A stretch of DNA of 64,000 bases. Source: AWTP1-13 sp963814055 (GTDB taxonomy: Bacteria; Pseudomonadota; Alphaproteobacteria; Rhizobiales; Hyphomicrobiaceae). Under the pieces are notes generated by a model. The model was given only the letters and a program-made list of their open reading frames with translations, was not told where the DNA came from and did no database searches. The DNA lies in contig CAWFBJ010000014.1 of NCBI GenBank assembly GCA_963814055.1, positions 62,001 through 126,000 of the forward strand, written 5' to 3'. A program made the translations under genes and the position numbers. Every line of letters starts with the position of its first letter. The first letter of the stretch is position 1. Positions 43,958 to 52,200 of this stretch are shown piece after piece.

Positions 43958-46336
43958 CTACTCCGCCGCTTGTTGGGGGTGCAGCCGTTCTCTGGCTGGC
44001 CGCTCGTACAGGGTTGTGCGCTGCAGCGGCATTCGGCCCGCACCGCGAATGATCATTTGCATATCTTCTGCGCAGACCTGCTGACCGTGCACGGCGCCGG
44101 CGGCGCGCGTGATGGATTCGTCCATCAGCACGCCGCCCATGTCGTTGGCGCCGGCTTGCAAGCAGAAGGCGGCCCCATCGGGGCCCATCTTCACCCAGGA
44201 GGCCTGGATGTTGGCGATGAGGGGATCGAGCACCAAACGCGCCACGGCATGCATGAGAACCGCCTCGCGGAATGTCGGCCCCTTGCGCGCCTGCCCCTTG
44301 AGATAGATCGGCGCTTCCATATGCACGAACGGGAGCGGGACGAACTCGGTGAAGCCGCCGGTGCGCGACTGCAAGTCCCGCACCCGCAATAGGTGCCGCG
44401 CCCAGTGCCGGTAGCCGTCGATGTGCCCGAACATGATGGTCGCCGTGCTTCTGAGTCCGACGTCGTGGGCGGCCTCCATCACCTGCAACCATTGGGCGGT
44501 GGATATTTTGTCCGGGCACAGCACCGCCCGCACCTCGTCATCCAGGATTTCGGCAGCAGTGCCCGGCAGGCTGCCCAGCCCCGCCGCCTTGAGCGTCGCC
44601 AGATAGCTGCGCAGCGGCAGCCCCAGCGTGGTCGCGCCGTGCCAGACTTCCAGCGGCGAGAAGGCATGCACGTGGATGTCGGGGGCTGCTGATTTCACCG
44701 CGTTGACGACCGACAGGTAGGTTTCGCCCGTGTAGCCGGGGCGGATGCCGCCCTGCAGACACACCTCGGTCGCACCGCGTTGCCAGGCTTCCCGCGTACG
44801 CTGGCCGATCTCATCAAAGCTCAGATTGTAGGGTTTCTCGCGCGACTCGAAGCTGTGCCGCCCTTTCGAGAAGGCGCAGAACTTGCAGCCGTAAGTGCAG
44901 ATGTTTGTGTAGTTGATGTTGCGGTTGACCGCATAGGTCGCCACATCGCCGACGCGCTCCGCCCGCAGCTTGTCGGCCGCGCGGCACACGGCGGCGAAGT
45001 CCTTTCCGCGGGCCTCGAAGAGGCTGACGATCTCGGCCTCGGATAGGCTTCCCCCGCCAGCAACGCGGTCGAGCGTGCGGGCAATGGCCGCCGACGGGAC
45101 CTCCCCGGATTGCATGCGCGAGACCTGCGGGACAGGCAACGGCTCTGCGGCACCGGGCGACCAGGTGTCTTCGCGCGCGAAGCCCTGCGTATCCTGCAGG
45201 CGCAGGACTTGCTTGGTCGGGACAGGCTCAAGCCATTTCTTGGGTTCGGACAAATACCCAGGATAGATCGCCAGCCGCTCGACCAGAGTGCGGTCGGCAC
45301 GCTCCGTCGCCAGTTCGAGGTCGCGCAGATGCGGCCAGGGCGCTTCCGGATTGACGTGGTCGGGCGTCACCGGCGACACGCCGCCCCAATCATTGATGCC
45401 GGCCCGGATCAGGTGCGCGAGCCCCTCCGGCTGCAGATTTGGCGGCGCCTGAATGTTCATTGCAGGCCCAAGAACGATGCGGGCGACGGCGATGGTCCAG
45501 AGATGATCGTCCAGAGTTGGGTCCGCCACGTTTGCCATGCGCGTGCCAGGCTTGGCGCGGAAGTTCTGGATGATGACTTCCTGAATGTGGCCGTAACGCT
45601 CGTGGACGTCGCGGATCGCCAGCAGCGCCTCGATGCGCTCGGCCCTCGTCTCGCCGATGCCGATCAGAAGCCCCGTGGTGAACGGCACGCCGGCTCGCCC
45701 CGCGGCTTCGAGGGTGGCGAGGCGCACCGCCGGTGTCTTGTCCGGCGACCCAAAATGCGGGCCTCCGCGTTCGGACAGCCTGGTGGCGGTCGTCTCAAGC
45801 ATGATGCCTTGCGAGACGGACACCTTTTTCAGGCGCCGCAGCCAACTCTCGTCCATGACGCCGGGGTTGAGATGCGGCAGCAGGCCGGTTTCGCGCAACA
45901 CCAGCGCCGCAGAGGATTCCAGGTAGGCCAGAGTCGACTCGACACCAAGTGCCCGCAAGGCATCACGCGCGGCGGCGTAGCGCAACTCTGGCTGGTCGCC
46001 GAGCGTGAAGAGCGCTTCCTTGCAGCCTGCAGCCTGACCGGCGCGGGCAATTTCGAGGACGGCGTCGGGCGAGAGGTAGTGCGGCTCGCCCTCGCGCGGC
46101 GCCCTGGCGAAGGTGCAGTAGTGGCAGACGTCCCGGCACAGCCGCGTGAGGGGAATGAAGACCTTCTTGGAGAAACTCACCGTATGGCCGTGACCGGCGA
46201 GACAAATCTGCTCCGCCAGCGCAGCCAGCCGGGGAAGATCGTCGCAGTGTGCAAGGGCCATCGCCTGGCCGTGCGACAACGGCCGGCCCGATGCTGCCGC
46301 GGCGAGAGCGCCCGTCATTTCGATCGAGACGCTCAT
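43958..46336 (-). CDS. fbiC: FO synthase (CofG-CofH fusion, FbiC)
   Basis: 792 residues with two radical-SAM domains. The CofG half has the cluster motif CRDVCHYC (C67, C71, C74) and the CofH half has CTYGCKFC near residue 480, both CX3CX2C. The fusion of both halves is the FbiC form known from actinobacteria and F420-making proteobacteria. It joins the ribityl-diaminouracil precursor with tyrosine to give the 5-deazaflavin FO. Start overlaps the cofC stop by 4 bp. Its presence means that real F420 synthesis, not just F420 binding, is encoded here. Confidence 0.96.
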   Translation of the reverse strand: MSVSIEMTGALAAAASGRPLSHGQAMALAHCDDLPRLAALAEQICLAGHGHTVSFSKKVFIPLTRLCRDVCHYCTFARAPREGEPHYLSPDAVLEIARAGQAAGCKEALFTLGDQPELRYAAARDALRALGVESTLAYLESSAALVLRETGLLPHLNPGVMDESWLRRLKKVSVSQGIMLETTATRLSERGGPHFGSPDKTPAVRLATLEAAGRAGVPFTTGLLIGIGETRAERIEALLAIRDVHERYGHIQEVIIQNFRAKPGTRMANVADPTLDDHLWTIAVARIVLGPAMNIQAPPNLQPEGLAHLIRAGINDWGGVSPVTPDHVNPEAPWPHLRDLELATERADRTLVERLAIYPGYLSEPKKWLEPVPTKQVLRLQDTQGFAREDTWSPGAAEPLPVPQVSRMQSGEVPSAAIARTLDRVAGGGSLSEAEIVSLFEARGKDFAAVCRAADKLRAERVGDVATYAVNRNINYTNICTYGCKFCAFSKGRHSFESREKPYNLSFDEIGQRTREAWQRGATEVCLQGGIRPGYTGETYLSVVNAVKSAAPDIHVHAFSPLEVWHGATTLGLPLRSYLATLKAAGLGSLPGTAAEILDDEVRAVLCPDKISTAQWLQVMEAAHDVGLRSTATIMFGHIDGYRHWARHLLRVRDLQSRTGGFTEFVPLPFVHMEAPIYLKGQARKGPTFREAVLMHAVARLVLDPLIANIQASWVKMGPDGAAFCLQAGANDMGGVLMDESITRAAGAVHGQQVCAEDMQMIIRGAGRMPLQRTTLYERPARERLHPQQAAE

Positions 46337-47013
46337 TGCCGCTCCATTTCAATCGACATTTCCAAGCGGGCCTCGCCGAGAAAGTCGTAGCGTCGATCTC
46401 CGCGCTTCTGTGTGATCAGACGAGCGAGATCTGCCGGCTCGTCGATGTCCAGCGCCAACCCGGGCAGATGCCGTATGCGGCATTCGATCTGGCGCGCGGC
46501 AGCGTGCGCAAGATGCCGGGTAAAACTTCCCGGTCCAAAGCTCGGTTGCATGAGATCGGGCGGCGAGACCAGAAAACCGTTCGTGCCATCGCCGTCGTGC
46601 GAGGGCACCAGCGTCAGCAGCGGACCTGCTGTCACGGCAACACCTTCGATGAAACTGCGCAGCTCTGCGGCGGTAACAAGAGGGGCGTCGGCGGGCAGGG
46701 TGAGCGCCCGAACCGCGCCGTGCGATTGCGCATAGGCAAAACCCGCGATCGCCGCGGCGCTGTGACCTTGGCTGGACGCTTCGCGCAAGACCTTTGCGCC
46801 CGCATTCGACGCTAGCTCAGCCACCTCGGCATCGGGGGTGACGACCAGCACGGGCGCCAATCGTTCGACGTGACGGAGCGTCGCGAGCACGTCCTCCAGC
46901 ATGACCAGCATGAGCCTGCGGCGGGTCTCGAGCGGCAAGACGGGCGCGAGGCGCTGCTTGGCCTGCTCGAGCGACTTGACCGGCACAATTGCCCATGTTG
47001 CGGCGTCGCTCAT
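46333..47013 (-). CDS. cofC: Phospholactate/PEP-type guanylyltransferase CofC/FbiD
   Basis: 226 residues of the nucleotidyltransferase fold. 'WAIVPVKSLEQAKQRLAPVL' at residues 7-26 is the GTP-binding opening, 'LTLPADAPLVTAAEL' holds the metal-binding Asp pair, and 'PSHDGDGTNGFLVSPP' is the substrate loop. It makes the GDP-activated three-carbon unit for CofD. Whether it prefers 2-phospholactate, PEP or 3-phosphoglycerate, all known in different lineages, cannot be told from sequence here. Coupled by 4-bp overlaps on both sides. Confidence 0.93.
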   Translation of the reverse strand: MSDAATWAIVPVKSLEQAKQRLAPVLPLETRRRLMLVMLEDVLATLRHVERLAPVLVVTPDAEVAELASNAGAKVLREASSQGHSAAAIAGFAYAQSHGAVRALTLPADAPLVTAAELRSFIEGVAVTAGPLLTLVPSHDGDGTNGFLVSPPDLMQPSFGPGSFTRHLAHAAARQIECRIRHLPGLALDIDEPADLARLITQKRGDRRYDFLGEARLEMSIEMERQ

Positions 47014-48005
47014 GAGCGCGCTCCCGCTTCTTCGAGCTCGGCGGCCGACCCGCGCTCCTTCGCCAGCCGATCGCAAAATGCGAAGCAGTGCCGGGCGAGA
47101 GCGACCTTGTCGTCGAGCGTTTGCATCACGGTGTTCGTGACTGTGACAGGCCGAGGCATGGCATCGATGGACTGCGCGTCCTGCGCGTCGAGCACAAATC
47201 CGTCGATCAGATCACCATAGTGAGAGGCGATGCTCCGCGCATCCGGTGCGATGCCGATTTCTGCCATGATCTTGGCTGTCGGCCCCTTCAGCGCCTTGCC
47301 GCCGACGATGGGCGTGACCGCGATCACGGGAGCGCCGCTCGCGCGCATCGCTTCGCGCATGCCGGGAACCGCCAGGATCGGATCGATGCTGAGCCAGGGA
47401 TTCGACGGGCAGATGATGACGCCCGCGAGATCGGGCGCGGACAGTGCCTGCATCGCCTGCGGCGTGATCCGGGCCGCAGGTGCGCCGTCGTAGCGAATGC
47501 CGCGGACAACAGGCCGGCACTGATCGCGCACGAAGTACTCCTGAAAGGCAAGAGTGCCTGCCTCCGTCTCCACGACCGTGCGAACGGGATCATCCGTCAT
47601 GGGCAGAACGCGCGCGGCGACACCCAGCTTCCCCACCAGATGCGCCGTGATATCGGTCAGAGTTGCGCCGGACCGGAGGCGATGGGTGCGGTCGACATGG
47701 GTTGCGAGATCGAGGTCGCCGAGGTTAAACCACGCCGGTCCGCCCAGGGCCGCCATGGCCTGCATGAAGTTCCATGTCTCGTCGCGCCGGCCCCATCCGG
47801 TCTCCGGATTGACGACGCCCCCAAGCGTATAGAGCGTGGTATCGATGTCGGGCGAGATGGTGAGGCCCAGATGCTCGAAATCGTCCCCAGTGTTGACGAC
47901 AACGGTCAGCCGATCGCCCAGCAGATGCGTGAGCCCAAGCGACAGCTTGGCGCCGCCGATGCCGCCTGAGAGCGCAACATAACTGGCAGAGCCGGCGCCG
48001 CTCAT
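47010..48005 (-). CDS. cofD: 2-phospho-L-lactate transferase CofD/FbiA
   Basis: 331 residues. 'YVALSGGIGGAKLSLGLTHL' (residues 9-28), 'VVVNTGDDFEHLGLTISPDI', 'CPSNPWLSIDPILAVPGMR' and 'VTPIVGGKALKGPTAKIM' are the CofD blocks for FO and GDP-substrate binding. It transfers the phospho-three-carbon unit to FO, giving F420-0 or its dehydro form. Start at the ATG overlapping the cofE stop by 4 bp. Confidence 0.95.
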   Translation of the reverse strand: MSGAGSASYVALSGGIGGAKLSLGLTHLLGDRLTVVVNTGDDFEHLGLTISPDIDTTLYTLGGVVNPETGWGRRDETWNFMQAMAALGGPAWFNLGDLDLATHVDRTHRLRSGATLTDITAHLVGKLGVAARVLPMTDDPVRTVVETEAGTLAFQEYFVRDQCRPVVRGIRYDGAPAARITPQAMQALSAPDLAGVIICPSNPWLSIDPILAVPGMREAMRASGAPVIAVTPIVGGKALKGPTAKIMAEIGIAPDARSIASHYGDLIDGFVLDAQDAQSIDAMPRPVTVTNTVMQTLDDKVALARHCFAFCDRLAKERGSAAELEEAGARS

Positions 48006-48772
48006 CGGAACAGATCCTCTTGCCTCGGCCGCACCAGCGCGGAGGCCGGTCTTGCAGGGGCATGCCAAGTCATGCCACGCACCAGGGCTGCGGGCCAGCC
48101 TTCTGCGGCTTCGCCCATCACCAGCACGGCCGCGGCCGCAACTCCATCCGCAAAGCCTACTTCGGTGACTTCGAGCGGGCGCCCGGCCAGGTCCAGTTCG
48201 CCCCGCCGATCCAGAAGGGCCGGTACGCCGGCCGCGCCGATGGCGAGCCCGATCGTGCCGAGCCGCCAGGCCCTGCCGGCACTGTCGGTGACGATCACAC
48301 CGATGTCGGCCTGGAAATGGGCATCTAGCCGCTGCTTGATGCGCAGCGCACTGGCATCGGGGTCCTCGGGCAGCAACAGCACACGTCTGCCGTGGTCCTC
48401 CGTTTCGAGATTCGACTGATCGATGCCGGCATTGGCCAGCACCAGACCGTGTCGTGTGGCGGCGATCAGCACGTGCGGTTTGGCGCGCAGCACCTCCGCG
48501 GACTCCGCGAGGACGGCTTCGACGAGATGCGGGTCTTTCCCTGTCGTCGCTGCCAGCTCTCTGGCCTTGGAACCGGGCTCGACCGTCGCCAGATCGCGAT
48601 AGCGTCCTTCCGCCTTCGAGACGACCTTCTGTGTGACGGCCAGGATGTCCTGATTGCGCGGCGCAACGGCGGCTCGCTCCAGCGCTGCGATCAGCAGGCC
48701 CGAAAGATCGTCACCCGGGCGCACCGGCGGAATGCCGCCGAGCGGCGTGATCGTGAGCTGATGTTCGCCCAA
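48002..48772 (-). CDS. cofE: F420-0:gamma-glutamyl ligase CofE
   Basis: 256 residues from a TTG start, 9 bp after the npdG stop. 'DDLSGLLIAALERAAVAPRN', 'QDILAVTQKVVSKAEGRYRD', 'IGVIVTDSAGRAWRLGTIGL' and 'GFADGVAAAAVLVMGEAAEG' are the family core. It adds the gamma-linked glutamate tail. There is no C-terminal nitroreductase-like domain as in actinobacterial FbiB, so any reduction of dehydro-F420-0 must come from another gene, or the route does not need it. Confidence 0.95.
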   Translation of the reverse strand: MGEHQLTITPLGGIPPVRPGDDLSGLLIAALERAAVAPRNQDILAVTQKVVSKAEGRYRDLATVEPGSKARELAATTGKDPHLVEAVLAESAEVLRAKPHVLIAATRHGLVLANAGIDQSNLETEDHGRRVLLLPEDPDASALRIKQRLDAHFQADIGVIVTDSAGRAWRLGTIGLAIGAAGVPALLDRRGELDLAGRPLEVTEVGFADGVAAAAVLVMGEAAEGWPAALVRGMTWHAPARPASALVRPRQEDLFR

Positions 48773-48781
48773 GGGGGCAAC

Positions 48782-49468
48782 CTAGTCCTTGCCAAGGCCG
48801 GTGATGCGGATGCCGGCTCCGTCCACCTTGTAGTTGCGATTGATGCCGATCAAGATGGATGTCAAAGCCTCCGCCGCCACGGCATTGGCGAGCGGACCAG
48901 CGTGCACGCCGCGCAAACCCGCCGCCTCGGCCAGTGTCATCACGACGGCCCTGTCCTTCGGGTCATCGCCGAAGATCAACACGTCGCAATCGATCGGCTC
49001 GTCGTGCTGCAGCTTATGGGCCGCAACATTGTGGAACGCGGCGACCACATGCGCCGTCTCGCCGAGACGCTGTTGAGTTGCGAGTGCTGCTGAGGTTTCC
49101 GGGGGCAACTGTACGCGCGCCACCTTGGGTGGGACCAGCGGCACGGTCGTGTCGACCACGACTTTGCCGGTAACGTGCGGTCTGATCTCAGCCAGAATTT
49201 GCTCGTGGTTGGACCAGGGAACGGTGAGAACAACCACGTCAGCTGCTTTTGCGGCGTCTGCGTTGGACGTCCCGCGGGGCGCCGGCGCATCGCCCTTGGC
49301 GACAAGCGCAGCGGCCGCTGCTTCAGCCTTGTCCGGATTTCGCGACCCGATGACGATCCCATAGCCCGCGGCCGCCCAGCGCATTGCCAAGCCCGAGCCG
49401 AGCGTGCCCGTCCCGCCTATGATCGCCAGAGTAGGCTTGCTGGCAGGCACTGCGGCGGCTCCGGTCAC
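48782..49468 (-). CDS. npdG: F420H2:NADP+ oxidoreductase (NpdG)
   Basis: 228 residues from a GTG start with a GTGA overlap to the lamB-like gene. Nucleotide motif 'LAIIGGTGTLGSGLAMRWAA' (residues 14-33), then 'GIVIGSRNPDKAEAAAAA' with the Ser-Arg pair that selects the NADP phosphate. 'VVDTTVPLVPPKVARVQLPP' and 'AAFHNVAAHKLQHDE' are the F420 reductase blocks. It probably charges F420 with hydride from NADPH, since no F420-dependent glucose-6-phosphate dehydrogenase is seen nearby. Confidence 0.92.
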   Translation of the reverse strand: MTGAAAVPASKPTLAIIGGTGTLGSGLAMRWAAAGYGIVIGSRNPDKAEAAAAALVAKGDAPAPRGTSNADAAKAADVVVLTVPWSNHEQILAEIRPHVTGKVVVDTTVPLVPPKVARVQLPPETSAALATQQRLGETAHVVAAFHNVAAHKLQHDEPIDCDVLIFGDDPKDRAVVMTLAEAAGLRGVHAGPLANAVAAEALTSILIGINRNYKVDGAGIRITGLGKD

Positions 49469-50238
49469 AGTTTTATTTCGGTCAGCGGCACGATCGCGAT
49501 CCCGGCATCCTCCAGACCCTTGCGGATCTCGTGCGCCACCGCAACGCCGGTTGCCTCGTCACCATGGACGCACAGCGTGTGAACGTCGATCTTCACTTTC
49601 TTGCCGTTGCGCGAGATGATCTCGCCGTCGCGCACCATCCGCACGGCTTGCTCGCTCGCGGCCTTGGGATCCTTGATTACGGTCCCGGGAATGGACCTGG
49701 AAGCCAGATTTCCATCGTCATCGTACATGCGGTCGGGGAAACTTTCCCGCGCGAGGGGCAGCCCGAGCTTTTCGGCGGCCTTCTGCATCTCGGACCCAAA
49801 CAGCGCCACGTAGATGATGTTTCTATCCACCGTCTTGATGGCGCGCCCGATGGCCATGGCATAGCCCTCATCCTCGGCGGCCATATTGTTGAGGGCGCCG
49901 TGCGGTTTCAAGTGGGTGACCTTCAGGCCCGCGTAGCTGGCCATCGCCTGCAGGGCCCCGATCTGATACGCGACCATGTATTCCAGGTCGCTCGGCTTCA
50001 TCTGTATGCGGCGCCGGCCGAAGCCCCACAGGTCGTTGAAACCGGGATGCACACCGACACTCACGCCTTCCTGCTTCGCCAGCATGCACAGCCGGTGCAT
50101 GGTGTTGGGATCGCCGGCATGAAATCCGCATGCCACGCTTGCGGATTTGATGATTTTCATCAGTTCGGCATCGTTGCCGATGTCGTAGGCGCCCCAACCC
50201 TCGGCGATGTCAGCGTTCAGGTTGATCGACTTGGTCAT
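49465..50238 (-). CDS. LamB/YcsF family protein (5-oxoprolinase subunit A-like)
   Basis: 257 residues. 'LNADIAEGWGAYDIGNDAEL', 'ASVACGFHAGDPNTMHRLC', 'VGVHPGFNDLWGFGRRRIQM' and 'HTLCVHGDEATGVAVA' are the conserved blocks, with several His/Asp metal-type residues. PxpA works with PxpB and PxpC in ATP-driven opening of 5-oxoproline. Here the gene heads the minus-strand F420 operon, while pxpB and pxpC are divergent across 56 bp. That suggests a related lactam or cyclic amide as substrate, not simple 5-oxoproline housekeeping. Confidence 0.88.
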   Translation of the reverse strand: MTKSINLNADIAEGWGAYDIGNDAELMKIIKSASVACGFHAGDPNTMHRLCMLAKQEGVSVGVHPGFNDLWGFGRRRIQMKPSDLEYMVAYQIGALQAMASYAGLKVTHLKPHGALNNMAAEDEGYAMAIGRAIKTVDRNIIYVALFGSEMQKAAEKLGLPLARESFPDRMYDDDGNLASRSIPGTVIKDPKAASEQAVRMVRDGEIISRNGKKVKIDVHTLCVHGDEATGVAVAHEIRKGLEDAGIAIVPLTEIKL

Positions 50239-50265
50239 GTTCGCGGCAGCTCCGGCTCTTTCAGA

Positions 50266-50292
50266 TATGGTACTATTTATAGGAAGACCATA
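50266..50292. promoter_or_regulatory. Inverted repeat in the lamB/pxpB divergent gap
   Basis: TATGGT (50266-50271) and ACCATA (50287-50292) are perfect inverted 6-mers 15 bp apart, symmetric around the AT-rich centre of the 56-bp gap. They overlap site A of the shared motif. Likely operator controlling both directions; the GntR protein encoded at 52201 is the natural candidate. Confidence 0.5.
50268..50285 (+). promoter_or_regulatory. Shared 18-bp motif, site A (lamB/pxpB gap)
   Basis: TGGTACTATTTATAGGAA. It shares 14 of 18 positions with site B (43900) and 13 of 18 with site C (53009). Consensus of the three is roughly TKGTMCTAWWWATAGRA. Each site lies just upstream of an operon of the F420/lactam/molybdenum-hydroxylase region. 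Confidence 0.5.
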
Positions 50293-50294
50293 CA

Positions 50295-51077
50295 ATGCAG
50301 GTCATGCCTGACAGCATCGCCGAAAACATGCGAAGCCGGCAAGCGACGCGATTTCTGCCCTGCGGAGATACCGCGCTTTGCGTCGAGTTCGGCGACAGCA
50401 TCGACCGCCGCGTGAGCGCGCTGGTGCTGGCCCTGGCCGACCGGGTCGAAGCAGCGGCAATACCCGGCATCGTCGAACTGGTGCCCACGTTTCGCTCCCT
50501 GACGATCCACTACGATCCTTCAGTGCTTCAGCAGTTTGACCTGACGGCGAAGCTGTCGCCACTGCTATCGGACCTCGAGCCGGCAGAAGGTGCCGGCCGT
50601 TTGTGGCGTATTCCGGCATGCTATGACCCGAGCCTGTCGCCCGACCTAGCCGAGGTTGCGACCCGCACCGGTCTCACGCCGCAACAGGTTGCCGAGCGCC
50701 ACAGCGCCGTGACGTATCATGTCTACATGGTGGGCTTCCTGCCGGGCTATCCCTACATGGGAGACCTGCCGGCGGAGCTTGCGCTGCCGCGCCGGGAAAA
50801 CCCGCGCACCAAAGTGCCTCCGGGTTCCATCGCCATAGCGACGACGCTGACGGCGGTCTACACGCTTGAAAGTCCAGGCGGCTGGCATCTTATCGGGCGA
50901 ACGCCGGCGCCCTTGTGGGACCTGCGCCGGGACCGGCCCGTTGTGCTCCAGGCCGGTGACAAGGTCATGTTTCGGCCCATCCTCCTGGGTGAATACGATG
51001 CCCTGCTGGCGCAGGCTGCCGCCGGCACGTTCCGGTTGGAAGCCGAAGAGCGGCCGGATCGCGGGGGCCGCGCATGA
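50295..51077 (+). CDS. 5-oxoprolinase subunit B-like protein (PxpB/KipI)
   Basis: 260 residues, allophanate hydrolase subunit 1 fold. 'FLPCGDTALCVEFGDSIDRR', 'VELVPTFRSLTIHYDP', 'VYMVGFLPGYPYMGDLP' and 'SPGGWHLIGRTPAPLWD' are the family motifs. The start has a second Met three codons in. It overlaps pxpC by 4 bp. Together with PxpC it forms the ATP-using partner of the LamB-like protein. Confidence 0.9.
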   Translation: MQVMPDSIAENMRSRQATRFLPCGDTALCVEFGDSIDRRVSALVLALADRVEAAAIPGIVELVPTFRSLTIHYDPSVLQQFDLTAKLSPLLSDLEPAEGAGRLWRIPACYDPSLSPDLAEVATRTGLTPQQVAERHSAVTYHVYMVGFLPGYPYMGDLPAELALPRRENPRTKVPPGSIAIATTLTAVYTLESPGGWHLIGRTPAPLWDLRRDRPVVLQAGDKVMFRPILLGEYDALLAQAAAGTFRLEAEERPDRGGRA

Positions 51078-52129
51078 AGCCCGTGTTGAAAGTGGTGGCC
51101 TCCGGTCTGATGACCACCCTGCAGGATCTGGGGCGGCCGGGGTACCAGCGCCTTGGGATACCCGTATCGGGTGCACTCGATGGCGTGAGCCTGCGCGCGG
51201 CCAATCTGCTTGCCGGCAATCCGCCTGGAATGGGGGTACTGGAGATCGCCTATCAGGGGCCAACGCTCGTGGTTGAGGCTGAGAGCGTGCGCGTTGCCTA
51301 TGCGGGCGGCACCGCTCCGATCGATATCCTTGCCGGCGAGGCCGCCTCCAGCAGCGAGCGGCTCCAGTCTCGGCAGAGCGTTCGCTTGCGCAAAGGTCAA
51401 GTTCTGCGCATCGGCGCACTGTCCGGCAGCGCAGTTGGCTATCTCGCGGTCGAAGGCGGATTTGACGTCGCTGCGGTGTTGGGAAGCCAATCCACGTTTG
51501 CACGCGCCGGACTCGGCGGCCTGGAGGGTCGTCCGCTCCGCGCCGGCGACATCCTGCCCTTGAAACAAGAGCGAACCGAGGACCGCCAGGAACGCGTGCT
51601 GCCGTCGCTGGTGCTGGCACCACCCTCGCACATCCGTGTGCTTCTCGGACCCCAGGACGACTATTTCAGCAGCGAAGGTAAACGGACCTTCCTGGAGAGC
51701 GTCTATACCGTCTCGCAGGCATCCGACCGCATGGGCATGCGGCTCGCGGGGCCGGCGCTCGAGCATGCAAGGGGGTACAACATCGTTTCGGACGGTACCG
51801 CCGCGGGCTCGATCCAGGTGCCCGGCAACGGCCTGCCGATCGTTCTGCTGGCCGACCGGCAAACAACGGGCGGCTACCCCAAGATCGCCACCGTTATCTC
51901 TGCCGACATGCCGGCGTTGGGGCGGCTGATGCCGGGCGCTAAGGTCGCCTTCAAGGCCGTCGACATCGCGGCCGCAGAGGCGGCGCACCGTCAGCATTGC
52001 GCAGACATCGACGCCATCGCCGATAGTATTGTGGGCGTGCGGGCGGCAATCGATGCAGCCAAGTTGCTGGAGTCGAATCTGGTCAGCGGCATGATCGATG
52101 CGCACGAGTGGCGGCCGGAGAGTGCCTAA
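51074..52129 (+). CDS. 5-oxoprolinase subunit C-like protein (PxpC/KipA, biotin-dependent carboxyltransferase family)
   Basis: 351 residues, allophanate hydrolase subunit 2 fold. 'LMTTLQDLGRPGYQRLGIPV', 'GPQDDYFSSEGKRTFLE' and 'IQVPGNGLPIVLLADRQTTG' are the family blocks. No biotin-carboxylase or biotin-carrier domain is encoded nearby, so carboxylation as in urea amidolyase is not expected. Coupled to pxpB; followed after 71 bp by the GntR gene. Confidence 0.9.
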   Translation: MKPVLKVVASGLMTTLQDLGRPGYQRLGIPVSGALDGVSLRAANLLAGNPPGMGVLEIAYQGPTLVVEAESVRVAYAGGTAPIDILAGEAASSSERLQSRQSVRLRKGQVLRIGALSGSAVGYLAVEGGFDVAAVLGSQSTFARAGLGGLEGRPLRAGDILPLKQERTEDRQERVLPSLVLAPPSHIRVLLGPQDDYFSSEGKRTFLESVYTVSQASDRMGMRLAGPALEHARGYNIVSDGTAAGSIQVPGNGLPIVLLADRQTTGGYPKIATVISADMPALGRLMPGAKVAFKAVDIAAAEAAHRQHCADIDAIADSIVGVRAAIDAAKLLESNLVSGMIDAHEWRPESA

Positions 52130-52200
52130 CCATGGAGCGACGTGCTTGACCGATGGGCGATGATGCAGGTTAGAAGGCAAGCAATGGTCTGGGAAATAAG

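Noticed and set aside
50295..52129. Urea amidolyase or allophanate hydrolase
   Set aside because: Only the PxpB/PxpC-type subunits are present; no biotin carboxylase, biotin carrier or amidase-type allophanate hydrolase domain is encoded.
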